From Eggerthella sinensis (lineage in GTDB: Bacteria; Actinomycetota; Coriobacteriia; Coriobacteriales; Eggerthellaceae): a stretch of 64,000 bases of DNA. The translations under genes were made by a program, and so were the position numbers. This document shows positions 49,074 through 58,052 of the stretch, one piece after another. The stretch lies in NCBI RefSeq assembly GCF_003339815.1, contig NZ_PPTT01000008.1:62001-126000 (forward strand), given 5' to 3'. A model generated the notes under the pieces. That model had not been told where the DNA came from. It searched no databases and was given only the letters and a program-made list of their open reading frames with translations. Each line of letters opens with the position of its first letter. Within the stretch, counting starts at the first letter, position 1.

Positions 49074-50974
49074 GGCCGGCTCCCCTCTGCGAGCTTCGAC
49101 ACGCGGCGATCGTACGTCACCAGGCCGTTCGTCTCCTCTTCCACGTCCGAGAGCTGCGTGTACACGAACCCCGCAAGCCCCTCCCGCTCAAGCGCGTCGA
49201 CGCGCGCAAGCGTCTCGCCCACCGCCGCCCGAAACGCCGCAAGATCGGAGAACGACCCGTAGCCGTACGACGTTGCCAGCGAGCTGTGCGCAGGCAGGTG
49301 GTAGCTCAAACCCCCGAACTCCGAGATGACGAACGCGCGCGGCGGCCGCGCGACATCGTCGTACACCTCGAGGGGCCGGAAGTAGTTGTGCACGCTGAGG
49401 AAGTCGCCGCAGCGCTGATCGTACCACCCGCTCACCGCGTCGATGGCGCGCGTCGGGTCAAGCCCGCGCACGAGTTCCACGGCCGTGCGCGCCTCGAACT
49501 GCCCCCACCCTTCGTTGAACAGCACCCACGCGATGATGGACGGATGGTTGCGCAGGTAGCCCACCGTGCCGGCGCACCCATCCGTCCACTCGTCGCGAAA
49601 CGCCGCGCTCCCGGCCGAAAGATGACCGTAATGCCGCGGCGTGTCGTCGGCGTAGCCGCCCCACGACGAGCGGAAGAACGTGGGCTTGTAGCTGGAATAC
49701 CAGGCGCTCAGCGGCGACCCGCCGCTCACCATGTCCTGCCACACGAGCATGCCGAGGCGGTCGCAGTGGTAGTACCAGCGATCGCACTCCGCCTTGATGT
49801 GCTTGCGCAGCAGGTTGAAACCGAGATTCTTGCACGTCTCGATGTCGAAGACGAGCGCCTCGTCCGACGGCGCCGTCATGAGGCCGTCGGGCCAATACCC
49901 CTGATCGAGCACGCCGCGCAGGAAGCACGGCTCGTGGTTGAGAAACAGCCGCGGCACGCCGCGCTCGTCCCGCTCCATCGAAACCGTGCGAAACGCGCAG
50001 TAGCTTTCCACCCGATCGCGGCCGTACGTCAGCTCGAGGTCGTACAGATGCGGGTCGTCGGGGCTCCACAGGTGCGGCCGGGGCACATCCACCGTCAGGG
50101 CATGCGTCCCGGCGGCGGCGTCAACCGCGGCGCGCCCCACTTCGACGCCCCCGTCGAGCACGCGCACCGCCAGCGGCAACGCCGCCGCATCCGCGCATCC
50201 GCCCTCGTCGACGTCGCCCGTCACCTCCACCGTAAGCACGAGCCTCCCGGCATCCGCCTGCGCGTCGATCTCCATCGACGCGATGCACCGCGCGGGCACC
50301 CGCTCGAGCCACACCGTCTGCCAGATGCCGCTCTGCGCCGTGTACCAGATGCCGCCGCGCTCGAGCTTCTGCTTCCCGCGCAGCTGCACCCCCTCGTCGC
50401 TCGGGTCGAACACGCACAGGGCCAGCTCGTTCTCGCCCGCGCGCAGCGCCTCGGTCACGTCGAACGAGAACGGCAGGTAGCCGCCCACGTGCTCGCCCAC
50501 GCGCGTGCCGTTCACGTAGCAGGCGCACGCGTAGTCCACCGCTTCGAAATGCAGGATGCAGCGGTCGTCGGCGCACGCGACAACACCCGAGCCGATCCCG
50601 GCTTCGGTCGCCGCACCCGCCGAAAACAACCGGCGATACCACAGCAGCTCGCTGGGCCGCACCTGCCGCCCCACCCCCGACAGCGGCGCCTCCGGCGAGA
50701 ACGGCACGCGGATGCGTCCGTCGAACGCCGACGGCATCGCCGCCGCGCGCCACGCGTTCGCAGCTTCCTCCCTCGACGCACGCGGCACGATGGCGTAGTC
50801 CCACCACCCGTCGAGCGGCTGGAATGCCGCGCGCGCGAACTGCGGATGCGGGTGCTCCGCCGCCGGTTCCTCGCCCGCGAGCAGGCGCTCGCCCCACACG
50901 GTGAACAACGGTTGCAGCGCGACGTCCTCCGGCTTGCGCGGCGCGCTCGCCAGCACGCGTTTGATATCGAGCAC
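49070..50974 (-). CDS. Glycoside hydrolase family 2 enzyme, probable beta-galactosidase
   Basis: A 634-residue cytoplasmic enzyme (no signal peptide). The jelly-roll N-domain includes WYRRLFSAG and YVNGTRVGEHVGGYLPFSFDVT (GH2 sugar-binding domain). A middle Ig-like domain and a TIM barrel follow, with the acid/base Glu in LFNEGWGQ near 475 and the nucleophile Glu in FVISEFGG near 545. Shorter than LacZ; related GH2 enzymes can also be beta-glucuronidases, so the galactosidase call leans on galK/galT next to it. Start GTG 50974 is chosen for GAGGAGGTAGCC. It lies 2 bases after the MFS gene and overlaps galK by 4 bases. Confidence 0.85.
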   Translation of the reverse strand: MLDIKRVLASAPRKPEDVALQPLFTVWGERLLAGEEPAAEHPHPQFARAAFQPLDGWWDYAIVPRASREEAANAWRAAAMPSAFDGRIRVPFSPEAPLSGVGRQVRPSELLWYRRLFSAGAATEAGIGSGVVACADDRCILHFEAVDYACACYVNGTRVGEHVGGYLPFSFDVTEALRAGENELALCVFDPSDEGVQLRGKQKLERGGIWYTAQSGIWQTVWLERVPARCIASMEIDAQADAGRLVLTVEVTGDVDEGGCADAAALPLAVRVLDGGVEVGRAAVDAAAGTHALTVDVPRPHLWSPDDPHLYDLELTYGRDRVESYCAFRTVSMERDERGVPRLFLNHEPCFLRGVLDQGYWPDGLMTAPSDEALVFDIETCKNLGFNLLRKHIKAECDRWYYHCDRLGMLVWQDMVSGGSPLSAWYSSYKPTFFRSSWGGYADDTPRHYGHLSAGSAAFRDEWTDGCAGTVGYLRNHPSIIAWVLFNEGWGQFEARTAVELVRGLDPTRAIDAVSGWYDQRCGDFLSVHNYFRPLEVYDDVARPPRAFVISEFGGLSYHLPAHSSLATSYGYGSFSDLAAFRAAVGETLARVDALEREGLAGFVYTQLSDVEEETNGLVTYDRRVSKLAEGSRP

Positions 50975-50976
50975 GG

Positions 50977-52320
50977 CTACCTCCTCGTCCGCTCGGCGCG
51001 GCGGACAACCAGCAGCACGGCGAACGTCAGCAGCGCCACCACCGCTCCGCCCAGGAACACGAGCGACGACGGCGTGAACCCGTCGCCCACCACACCGAAG
51101 CCCATCATGCCCGACGACGCGCTCAACGACGACCCGATCCACGGCCCAACGAGCATGGGAATGAGCACCACCATGAAAATGCGCACGCCCTGGAACAGGC
51201 CCACGTACCCTGCCGGCGTGTTGTTGCGCACCTCCGCGCCGAAGCACGCCACCGCGCCCAGGTACCCGCACAGCATGAGCACCGAGCCCGCGAACACCCC
51301 GGCCACGTCGGTGAGCAGCGTGAGCGTGACGCACCCGGCGATGAACAGGACGAGCGGCACGATGACGGAACGCAGGAAGCCGTGCCGGTCGACCCGCTTG
51401 CCGTACAGGATGGTGAAGACGGCCGCGATGATGATGCCCGGCGCCATGACGAACACGTAGCTCTCGCCCAGAATGTAGGGCAGGCGCAGGTACAGCACGT
51501 AGTACGGCATGAACACCTGCAGCGCCGTCGCGAACACGAGGTACGCCAGCAGCACGAGGTACAGCAGACGGTTCTCGGCCCAGGCGCGCGGCCGGAACCC
51601 GTAGAACACGCTGGCCAGGTACCCGCCCGTCTCGGTGCGTTCGGGCGCGGAGTCCTTCATGAGCGCAAGCACCACCACGCCCAGCAGGATCACCGCGCAC
51701 CCGATGATGATGAAGAACAGCGGATAGTCGTACGTCACCGTGCCGTCGGGACGCACGATCATGAGGAACATCGCGCCGCCGAACACCGCGAGCATGGCCA
51801 GAAGCGGCATGGCCGAGTTGACGCCCTCCACCTTCCCGCGGTTCTTGTCGGTGGTGATGTCGGTCACCCACGCATTGAAGCACGAGTCGTTCGCCAGGCT
51901 GCCGAAGAACGTCATGACGCAGTCGAACACGATGGTGAGGGTCACGCCGAACGCCATAGCCGCCGCCGTCGAGCTGGCCAGCGCGAACGAGATGGTTTGC
52001 AGGTAGGCGAACACGATGATGGACGCGCCCCACAGGATGGTGCCCACGCCGATGAACACCTTGCGCCGCCCCACGCGGTCCGACCACGCGCCCACGAGCA
52101 GCGTGGTGGCCGCGGCGGTGAGCGCCGACGCCGACACCATGAGCGCCACGTCCGACAGCGACGCGTTGAACGCGTCTTGGATGAACAGGTTGAAGAAGTT
52201 GTTCTCGAGCGCCCAGGCCACCTGTCCGACGAACGACAGCAAGATGATGAGCAGCCACGCCCTCTTCGTGAGCGGCGGGCGCGACTCAGACGAAGCGCGA
52301 TGAACAGCAGGTTCGGACAT
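50977..52320 (-). CDS. MFS transporter, probable galactoside permease
   Basis: A 447-residue transporter with 12 hydrophobic segments and the MFS loop motif GAWSDRVGRRKVFIG between helices 2 and 3. NRGKVEGVNSAMPLLA and RNNTPAGYVGLFQGVRIF are seen at the helix 4-5 and 10-11 positions. It belongs with the sugar-type MFS proteins (SLC45/GPH-like in flavour). As first gene of a four-gene operon with GH2, galK and galT it should import lactose or another galactoside. ATG 52320 (MSEPAVHR) is taken as start; ATG 52362 is possible. No dedicated regulator gene is seen next to the operon. Confidence 0.88.
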   Translation of the reverse strand: MSEPAVHRASSESRPPLTKRAWLLIILLSFVGQVAWALENNFFNLFIQDAFNASLSDVALMVSASALTAAATTLLVGAWSDRVGRRKVFIGVGTILWGASIIVFAYLQTISFALASSTAAAMAFGVTLTIVFDCVMTFFGSLANDSCFNAWVTDITTDKNRGKVEGVNSAMPLLAMLAVFGGAMFLMIVRPDGTVTYDYPLFFIIIGCAVILLGVVVLALMKDSAPERTETGGYLASVFYGFRPRAWAENRLLYLVLLAYLVFATALQVFMPYYVLYLRLPYILGESYVFVMAPGIIIAAVFTILYGKRVDRHGFLRSVIVPLVLFIAGCVTLTLLTDVAGVFAGSVLMLCGYLGAVACFGAEVRNNTPAGYVGLFQGVRIFMVVLIPMLVGPWIGSSLSASSGMMGFGVVGDGFTPSSLVFLGGAVVALLTFAVLLVVRRAERTRR

Positions 52321-52427
52321 GGGCACCGCCGATCTCTCGAGGGAAAACGCTCTTCGTGCCATCCTACTAGATTCCGCCCTGCCGCGCACCCCCTCCATCC
52401 CCCCTGGTGCGACCGGGAGCGAATGCC

Positions 52428-52433
52428 TATAAT
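52428..52433 (+). promoter_or_regulatory. -10 box TATAAT of queA
   Basis: TATAAT 47 bases before the queA ATG; transcription would start near 52440. A TGGTGC hexamer lies 17 bases upstream, a weak -35. Confidence 0.5.
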
Positions 52434-52480
52434 GGGAGGTTCCGATTCACCCGCGTCGCGCACCCGAGCAAAGGACACCC

Positions 52481-53566
52481 ATGAAGACGAGCGACTTCGA
52501 CTACGACCTGCCCCCCGAACTCATCGCGCAGGAGCCCGCCGCCGAGCGCGACGGCTGCCGCCTGCTCGTCATGGATCGGGCCACGGGCGCGCTCGAGGAC
52601 CGCATCTTCCGCGACATCGCCGACTACCTGCGCCCGAACGACCTGCTCATCGCAAACGAGACCCGCGTCATGCCGGCGCGCCTCCTCGGCGCGAAGCGCG
52701 GCACGGGCGGAGCCGCCGAGGTGTTCCTGCTGCGCGAGATCCACGACCGCGAGCCGCGCACGAACCAGAGCGCGCTGTGGGAGGTGCTCGTGCGCCCCGG
52801 CAAGCGCCTGAAGCCGGGCACCGGCGCCGTCGTGGACTTCACGAACGCCGAAGGCACGGTAGCGCTGTCCGCCGAGATCGTGGACTGGGCAGACGGCGCG
52901 CAGAAGGGCGAGCGCCTTGCGCGCCTCACCACGTCGCTGCCCTCGCTCGACGAGGCGCTCCACGCCGTGGGCCACACGCCGCTGCCGCCCTACATCAAGA
53001 ACTACGCCGGCGACGAGGAGCTGTACCAAACCGTGTACTCACGCCGCGAGAGCTCGGCCGCCGCGCCCACCGCGGGGCTGCACTTCACGCCCACGCTCAT
53101 CGAGCGCCTGCTCGATGCGGGCGTGCGCTGGGAAACCGTCGAGCTCGAAGTGGGCCTCGACACGTTCCGCATCGTGGACGAGGACGACCCCGAGCAGCAC
53201 ACCATCCACACCGAGTACTACACGGTGCCGCAGCGCACCGTCGACGCCATCGCCGAAACGCGCGAGCGCGGCGGGCGCGTCATCGCCGTGGGCACGACGA
53301 GCGTGCGCAGCCTCGAGAGCGCCTGGGACGCCGAGGCGGGCGCCGTCACGCCGCGCGACCGCGAGACGACGTCGCTCTATCTGCTGCCCGGATCGGAATT
53401 CCACGTGGTGGACGCCCTTGTCACGAACTTCCACGTGCCCCGCTCCACCCTCATGATGCTGGTGAGCGCCTTTTCCACACGCGAGCATATCATGGCGGCC
53501 TACGAGCACGCCGTGCAGGAGCGCTACCGTCTGCTCTCGTTCGGCGACGCCATGTTCATCTGCTAG
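52481..53566 (+). CDS. queA: S-adenosylmethionine:tRNA ribosyltransferase-isomerase
   Basis: A 361-residue enzyme that moves the ribosyl part of SAM onto preQ1-tRNA to form epoxyqueuosine. Family blocks: FDYDLPPELIAQEPAAERDG at the N-terminus, LIANETRVMPARLLG near 52, GHTPLPPYIK near 165, YQTVYSRRESSAAAPTAGLHFT near 180, and LVTNFHVPRSTLMMLVSAF near the C-terminus. AAAGGACACCC precedes ATG 52481. It completes, with tgt and queH in this window, the late part of the queuosine pathway, although the three are not one operon. Confidence 0.96.
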   Translation: MKTSDFDYDLPPELIAQEPAAERDGCRLLVMDRATGALEDRIFRDIADYLRPNDLLIANETRVMPARLLGAKRGTGGAAEVFLLREIHDREPRTNQSALWEVLVRPGKRLKPGTGAVVDFTNAEGTVALSAEIVDWADGAQKGERLARLTTSLPSLDEALHAVGHTPLPPYIKNYAGDEELYQTVYSRRESSAAAPTAGLHFTPTLIERLLDAGVRWETVELEVGLDTFRIVDEDDPEQHTIHTEYYTVPQRTVDAIAETRERGGRVIAVGTTSVRSLESAWDAEAGAVTPRDRETTSLYLLPGSEFHVVDALVTNFHVPRSTLMMLVSAFSTREHIMAAYEHAVQERYRLLSFGDAMFIC

Positions 53567-53581
53567 CGATCCGCCCGCCCG

Positions 53582-53669
53582 CGCGCACAAGCAAACACCC
53601 ATCTTCGCTCCGAAAACACGCCTCGTACCGCGAGGCGTGTTTTCGGAGCGAAGACGAGGTCGCGCACAA
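53582..53669. repeat. Long perfect hairpin flanked by 9-base direct repeats
   Basis: A 24-bp perfect stem (arms 53602-53625 and 53631-53654, loop TACCG) lies between two copies of CGCGCACAA (53582-53590 and 53661-53669). It follows queA by 35 bases and probably serves as its terminator. The direct repeats resemble the footprint of a small inserted element (MITE), but could be chance. Confidence 0.5.
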
Positions 53670-53696
53670 AAAACGACCCCGCTTTCGCGGGGTCGT
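53667..53696 (-). terminator. Intrinsic terminator of the cold-shock gene
   Basis: ACGACCCCGC (53673-53682) with GCGGGGTCGT (53687-53696), loop of 4 bases, followed on the minus strand by TTTTTT. A canonical rho-independent terminator 25 bases after the stop. Confidence 0.88.
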
Positions 53697-53721
53697 CTCA
53701 GCATTCTATATGTTAGTCTGC

Positions 53722-53925
53722 TTAAGCTTTGGTCACGTTGCTCGCCTGGAGCTTGCCGTTCTGGCCAGTCGTGACGTCGAACTGCACAGCAGATCCTTCG
53801 TCAAGCGTCTTGAAGCCGTCCATCTTGATTTCAGAGAAATGCACGAAGAGATCTTCGCCATCCTTCTGAGAGATGAAGCCGTAGCCCTTTTCCGGGTTGA
53901 ACCACTTAACAGTACCTTCCGCCAT
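53722..53925 (-). CDS. Cold-shock domain protein
   Basis: A 67-residue single cold-shock domain: [15 protein letters not shown] (RNP1-type) at residues 4-18, then DLFVHFSEI (RNP2-type), and [21 protein letters not shown]. It binds single-stranded RNA and DNA and acts as an RNA chaperone. The second half is acidic, as in CspA-like proteins. AGAGGA precedes ATG 53925. A possible -10 box TATAGT at 54016-54021 on the minus strand implies a leader of about 84 bases, as usual for this family. Confidence 0.95.
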   Translation of the reverse strand: MAEGTVKWFNPEKGYGFISQKDGEDLFVHFSEIKMDGFKTLDEGSAVQFDVTTGQNGKLQASNVTKA

Positions 53926-54099
53926 TTTAAATCCTCTTTCCTCTCCCCGTCCCCGAGGAGGTAACACTGTGTGCTGCATGGCCGCAGCACTCGCCCTCAC
54001 CTCGAGGGCACATGCTTACTATACGCCATGCGGCCCCGAAAAGGCTCGAGATTCTCTTTTTCGTGGTTATTTTACCGATCCGTTGCATAAGGGTTTGGT

Positions 54100-54591
54100 T
54101 CAGGACTCCATCGCGCGCTCGCACCGCGCCAGCGTTTCCGCGTAGTCCCGCTGATACGCGGCGACGTCCGCCTCGAGCGCCGCGCGATCGGCGGCGCTGA
54201 GGCAGGCGGCGCGCGCATCGCCCACCGTGCGAAACGGGCCGCGTTCAAGCGCTTCGCGCAAGGCCCTATCAGCGTTCTGACAAGGCCCGATACGAAATCC
54301 TCGCCAGGATGCCGCCTGCAGCACGGCGCGGCGCGCCTCGTCGGCGGCACCCCGATCCCGCGCCCCGGCTTCCGTCGCGCCCGCGGCGCTCACGCGGGCA
54401 AGCGCGTCCTCGGCTGCGCGGAGACGCTCTTCGGCGTCGGCCAACAACGAGGCGTGCGTTTCGCGCTCGTTGGCAAGCCGTGCGATACGCTCGGCCGCGT
54501 GTGCTTGGGCAAGGCGCGCGCCCTGCTTCTGCATGGCGGGCAGCCGGTCGAGCAATTCCTCCAAATGGGCGAAGGCGGCATCCGTATCCAT
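54100..54591 (-). CDS. Coiled-coil protein of unknown function downstream of the flavoprotein
   Basis: A 163-residue, Ala/Arg/Glu-rich protein with no signal peptide and almost continuous helix (FAHLEELLDRLPAMQKQG, AERIARLANERETHASLLA, DAEERLRAAEDALARV). I do not recognise a family. Codon use and the third-position GC look like real coding sequence. It begins 7 bases after the stop of the Tat flavoprotein gene, with no obvious ribosome site, so translational coupling is likely. A chaperone or assembly role for the exported flavoprotein is possible but has no direct support. Confidence 0.65.
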   Translation of the reverse strand: MDTDAAFAHLEELLDRLPAMQKQGARLAQAHAAERIARLANERETHASLLADAEERLRAAEDALARVSAAGATEAGARDRGAADEARRAVLQAASWRGFRIGPCQNADRALREALERGPFRTVGDARAACLSAADRAALEADVAAYQRDYAETLARCERAMES

Positions 54592-54598
54592 GGTCGCG

Positions 54599-56290
54599 TT
54601 ACGCCTTCACCTGATCATACACGCCGGCCAACTGCTCGCCCAGGCACTTGCCCTCAACGAGGCAGCGACCGTGGCTGTTGCCCTGCACGTTGATGGGATA
54701 GTCGTAGGCGTAGATGTCGCCCGCGCAGTTGCCGATGGCGTAGAGGCCGGGCACCGGCTCGTCGGCATCGTTGAGCACCTCGAAGTCGTCCGAGATATGC
54801 ACGCCGCCGCACACGCCCAACAGGCCGGGCGCCACCATGCACGCCGTGAAGGGGCCTTCCTTGATGGGGTACAGGAAGTGGCTCTCCTTGTAGAAGTCCA
54901 CGTCCTCGCCCGCCTCGCAGCGCTTGTTGTACTGCTCTACCGACGCGAGGAAGGCATCCTTGTCCACGTCGAGCATGTCCGCAAGCTCCTCGAGCGTGTC
55001 GGCGCGCTTGTAGTAGGCCGGCGTTTTCTCCAGCCCGTTCTCCACCGTCTGCGTGTGGGCGTCGACCGCCGTCTGGTAATCGGTGCCGAAGGCGCGGAAG
55101 CTGTCCCAGAACATGCCGCCGCCGTACTGCAGGCTGTCGAGCAGGTCGGTTTGCCAGTTGGCGTCGAAGATGGACCACGCGTGATCGGCGCCGCCGTTCA
55201 CCATGACGCCGACGCACTTGCCCTGCACCCAGGTGGCTTCGTTCATGAAGCGCTTGCCCTCGGGGTTCACGAACAGGAAGGGCCCGTGGAACGCGGCTGC
55301 GGCCTGCGGGTGCATCATGGTCGGCCACGGGGCGGCTTGAAACGCACCGCCGGCCCAGGCGGCCATGTTGTGGCCGTCGCCCACGTTGCCCTGGTCGGAG
55401 CACAGGCGCGTCATCACCTTGAAGGCGATGGGCGCGAACTCCTCGAGGTACTCGTCGTTGTAGCTCACATCGCCCGTGGCCAGCACCACGCCCTTGCTGG
55501 CGTTGTACTGCACGTACTCGCCGTCCTTGTTCTCGCAGATGGCGCCTGTCACTTTGCCAGCGTCGTCCTGCACGAGCTGCACGGCCGGCATCTCGTAGAC
55601 GAATTCCGCGCCGTTCTTGAGCGCTTCGGACTCGAACAGGTACTCCACGAAGTCGGCCATGGTGTGCTGCTCGAAGATTTCGCCGCCCATGATCATGTGG
55701 TAGCAGTCGATCTCGGGATGCACGGTGCTGCGCGAGCCCACGGTGACCATGCACTGCGCGCCGTTGCTCTCGGCGAGGTCGAGGAACCAGTTCATGCAGC
55801 GCTCGGACTCGCGGAACCACTTCGCCACGAGCGACTCGCGGCAACGGTTGCCGCAGGTGGACACCCAGCGTTCCATCTCGATGGACTTGTCGAAGCTGAT
55901 GCCCAGCTTGTCCAGCTCGCGCGAGCCGATGGCGCCCGTGCCGCCCACGCCGTGGCCGTTGAGCATGGCATCCTTCTCCACGAGGATCACCTTCGCGCCG
56001 TTCTCGGCCGCGCTGAGCGCGCAGCACGTGCCGGAGTAGCCGCCGCCGATGACGAGCACCTCGGTGTCAACCGTCTCCTTGATCCGGTCGGCCGCGATGG
56101 GTTCGGGCTTAACCTCCCACGTGTGCTTGCCGGTTTCGGACGCGGCGCTCGACGAGCCGGCGCCTGCGCCGTCGGACGATGCGGTGGCCTGCGGGCTGCA
56201 GCCCATCACGCCGAGCGCCGCCACGCCCGCCGCGCTCAACGCGGCTCCCTTGAGCAGGTTACGACGCGAGATTCCCTTTGCTTCGCTCAT
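54599..56290 (-). CDS. Tat-exported FAD-dependent reductase, fumarate reductase flavoprotein family (no. 2)
   Basis: A 563-residue exported flavoprotein. The signal is ISRRNLLKGAALSAAG (Tat) with a lipobox-like VMGC (Cys31). The FAD motif VLVIGGGYSGTCCALSAAENGA is at 79-100, and the C-terminal VPGLYAIGNCAGDIYAYDYP and GNSHGRCLVEGK close the site. There is no haem domain. It differs clearly from flavoprotein no. 1 in its active-site region (PEIDCYHMIMGGEIFEQHTM), so probably another acceptor. GGAGGGAAGC precedes ATG 56290. LuxR no. 5 is encoded 177 bases upstream on the same strand, and the coiled-coil gene follows at once. Confidence 0.9.
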   Translation of the reverse strand: MSEAKGISRRNLLKGAALSAAGVAALGVMGCSPQATASSDGAGAGSSSAASETGKHTWEVKPEPIAADRIKETVDTEVLVIGGGYSGTCCALSAAENGAKVILVEKDAMLNGHGVGGTGAIGSRELDKLGISFDKSIEMERWVSTCGNRCRESLVAKWFRESERCMNWFLDLAESNGAQCMVTVGSRSTVHPEIDCYHMIMGGEIFEQHTMADFVEYLFESEALKNGAEFVYEMPAVQLVQDDAGKVTGAICENKDGEYVQYNASKGVVLATGDVSYNDEYLEEFAPIAFKVMTRLCSDQGNVGDGHNMAAWAGGAFQAAPWPTMMHPQAAAAFHGPFLFVNPEGKRFMNEATWVQGKCVGVMVNGGADHAWSIFDANWQTDLLDSLQYGGGMFWDSFRAFGTDYQTAVDAHTQTVENGLEKTPAYYKRADTLEELADMLDVDKDAFLASVEQYNKRCEAGEDVDFYKESHFLYPIKEGPFTACMVAPGLLGVCGGVHISDDFEVLNDADEPVPGLYAIGNCAGDIYAYDYPINVQGNSHGRCLVEGKCLGEQLAGVYDQVKA

Positions 56291-56467
56291 ATGCTTCCCT
56301 CCTGATTCGGTGGTGCTTCCCTCCTGCGGTCGATCGATCCGCAGCGTGGGCGCAGCATAGTCGCAGGAAGGGCGGGGGCGCATCCCACAGTTCGTGTTGT
56401 TTGGCGTTGCGCCTGGTAAGGCAATGGAAATCCCCCACTTTATGGGGTGGCGCGGCAGGCGCGGGGT

Positions 56468-57952
56468 TCACTCGAAGAGGTCGATGAGTTCCTGGCGGGA
56501 ATGGACGGCGGCCTTGCGGTAGATGCTCTTCATGTGGTCGCGCGTGGTGTTCTCGGAAATGTACAGCTTGCGCGCGATGGCGGGCACGTTGTTGCCCCGC
56601 AGCACGAGGGCCACCACCTCGCGCTCGCGCTTGCTGAACGGGTCGGCCAAGCCGAGCGCGTCGATGCGCGCGTCGAGCAGCGCGGCGGGGTCGAGGTCGG
56701 GTGCGGACGACGGTGCGGGTGCGGGTGCGGACGTGGACGCAGGTGCGGGGGCCGGGGACGGCGCTGCGGGGGCCGGCGCTGCAACCGCGGCCGCAGCCGC
56801 GGCACCCGGGCGGCGGAACGACACGAGGAACAGCACGAGCGACAGCGCGTACACGCACAGGAACAGCACGTTCACCGCCAGGGCGAAGTCGTAGGCGATG
56901 ATGGGGTTGAGCTGCCTGCCCAGCACGTCGCCGGCGAACATGGCCGCGAGCGTCGGGCCCACGCACAGCGCGTACACCTGCACCGCCGGCGCATTGCGCT
57001 CGCTCGAGTACACCGCGCACGTCACGATGAGCAGCAGGTTGAGAATCTCGAAGCCGAACAGCAGCATGCCCACCACAAGCGGAGCGAACTGCACGCCCAG
57101 AAGCGACGGAAGCATGAACACGCCCGCCACGAGCGGAAACAGCACCTGGTACACGCGCAGCACCTCGAATCCGCGCTCCGAGAACAGCTCGATGAGCAGC
57201 ACGGCCGCCGCGCCCAGCGCCAGCCCGCCGATGCCCGCCGCCGACGATGCATCGGCCGACACCGAGAACAGCCCGGCCACGAGCTGCCACACGAACCCGA
57301 TGGCGCACGTGCAGAACACCGGCTTCCACAGATCCTTGACCGTTGCCGCCGCGAGGGCGCCCGTCATGCGCGGCGCAGGATCGCTCACGATGATCTCGGA
57401 CAAGCTCAGGCGCAGGGACACGGCGGCCGCGATCGGCAGCACGACGACGGTGCACACCGCCTGCGCCGGGGCGGGCAACGCGCTCAGCACCACGCTCAGG
57501 ATGACGGACAACACCGCCGACAAGGGGATGTAGATGGCGGTGCGCGACGCACCCTCGGACGCGAAGAACTGCTGCCACGACACGTAGAAGAACCCGGCCG
57601 CACCGCCGAGGAGCACGCCGGCCGCACCGGCGCCGTACAGGGTGGGTGCGCCGATGAAGAACACGATGCGGAACACGAGCGCACCGGCGGCCAGCACCGC
57701 CCCCGCGATCAGCGCGTAGCGCGGCGAGAAGACGGGCGCGCGCCGTTCCACGAACGCGGCCGCCACGACCGCAACGATGACGCATGCCTGCTGGCACACG
57801 CCGTACAGGTCGAAGGCCGCAGCACCCGCTGCGGCGCTTGCGACGGCGGCGGGAACGGACAGGCCTCCGAACATGATGGCCCACACGAAGGCGAAGCCCA
57901 CGTGGTACCACCGCAGCGAACGCAGCAGCGTTTTGGCTTTTGCACCGGACAA
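56468..57952 (-). CDS. Membrane-embedded LuxR-family regulator no. 5
   Basis: A 494-residue one-component regulator with ten to twelve hydrophobic segments (residues 15-380), then a 45-residue Ala/Pro/Ser linker (AAPAPAAPSPAPAPASTSAP) and a C-terminal helix-turn-helix: FSKREREVVALVLRGNNV and NTTRDHMKSIYRKAAVHS, ending RQELIDLFE. The start is a TTG at 57952 with GGGGAGGG 9 bases upstream; no ATG or GTG in frame precedes the first helix. The linker is encoded by irregular GGTGCG repeats. The Tat flavoprotein gene downstream is the likely target. Confidence 0.83.
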   Translation of the reverse strand: MSGAKAKTLLRSLRWYHVGFAFVWAIMFGGLSVPAAVASAAAGAAAFDLYGVCQQACVIVAVVAAAFVERRAPVFSPRYALIAGAVLAAGALVFRIVFFIGAPTLYGAGAAGVLLGGAAGFFYVSWQQFFASEGASRTAIYIPLSAVLSVILSVVLSALPAPAQAVCTVVVLPIAAAVSLRLSLSEIIVSDPAPRMTGALAAATVKDLWKPVFCTCAIGFVWQLVAGLFSVSADASSAAGIGGLALGAAAVLLIELFSERGFEVLRVYQVLFPLVAGVFMLPSLLGVQFAPLVVGMLLFGFEILNLLLIVTCAVYSSERNAPAVQVYALCVGPTLAAMFAGDVLGRQLNPIIAYDFALAVNVLFLCVYALSLVLFLVSFRRPGAAAAAAVAAPAPAAPSPAPAPASTSAPAPAPSSAPDLDPAALLDARIDALGLADPFSKREREVVALVLRGNNVPAIARKLYISENTTRDHMKSIYRKAAVHSRQELIDLFE

Positions 57953-58052
57953 CGAAGCACCCTCCCCTGATCACGACCCGTTCAACAATACCGCAAAACG
58001 CCGCATTCGTACATCGGAAGAGGAGGATGAACCCGCACGCGCAACACGACGG

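Noticed and set aside
50975-52258. Extension of the GH2 enzyme to more than 1000 residues
   Set aside because: The upstream frame runs antiphase through the MFS gene and is Arg/His-rich; GTG 50974 has GAGGAGGTAGCC and begins family-like sequence.
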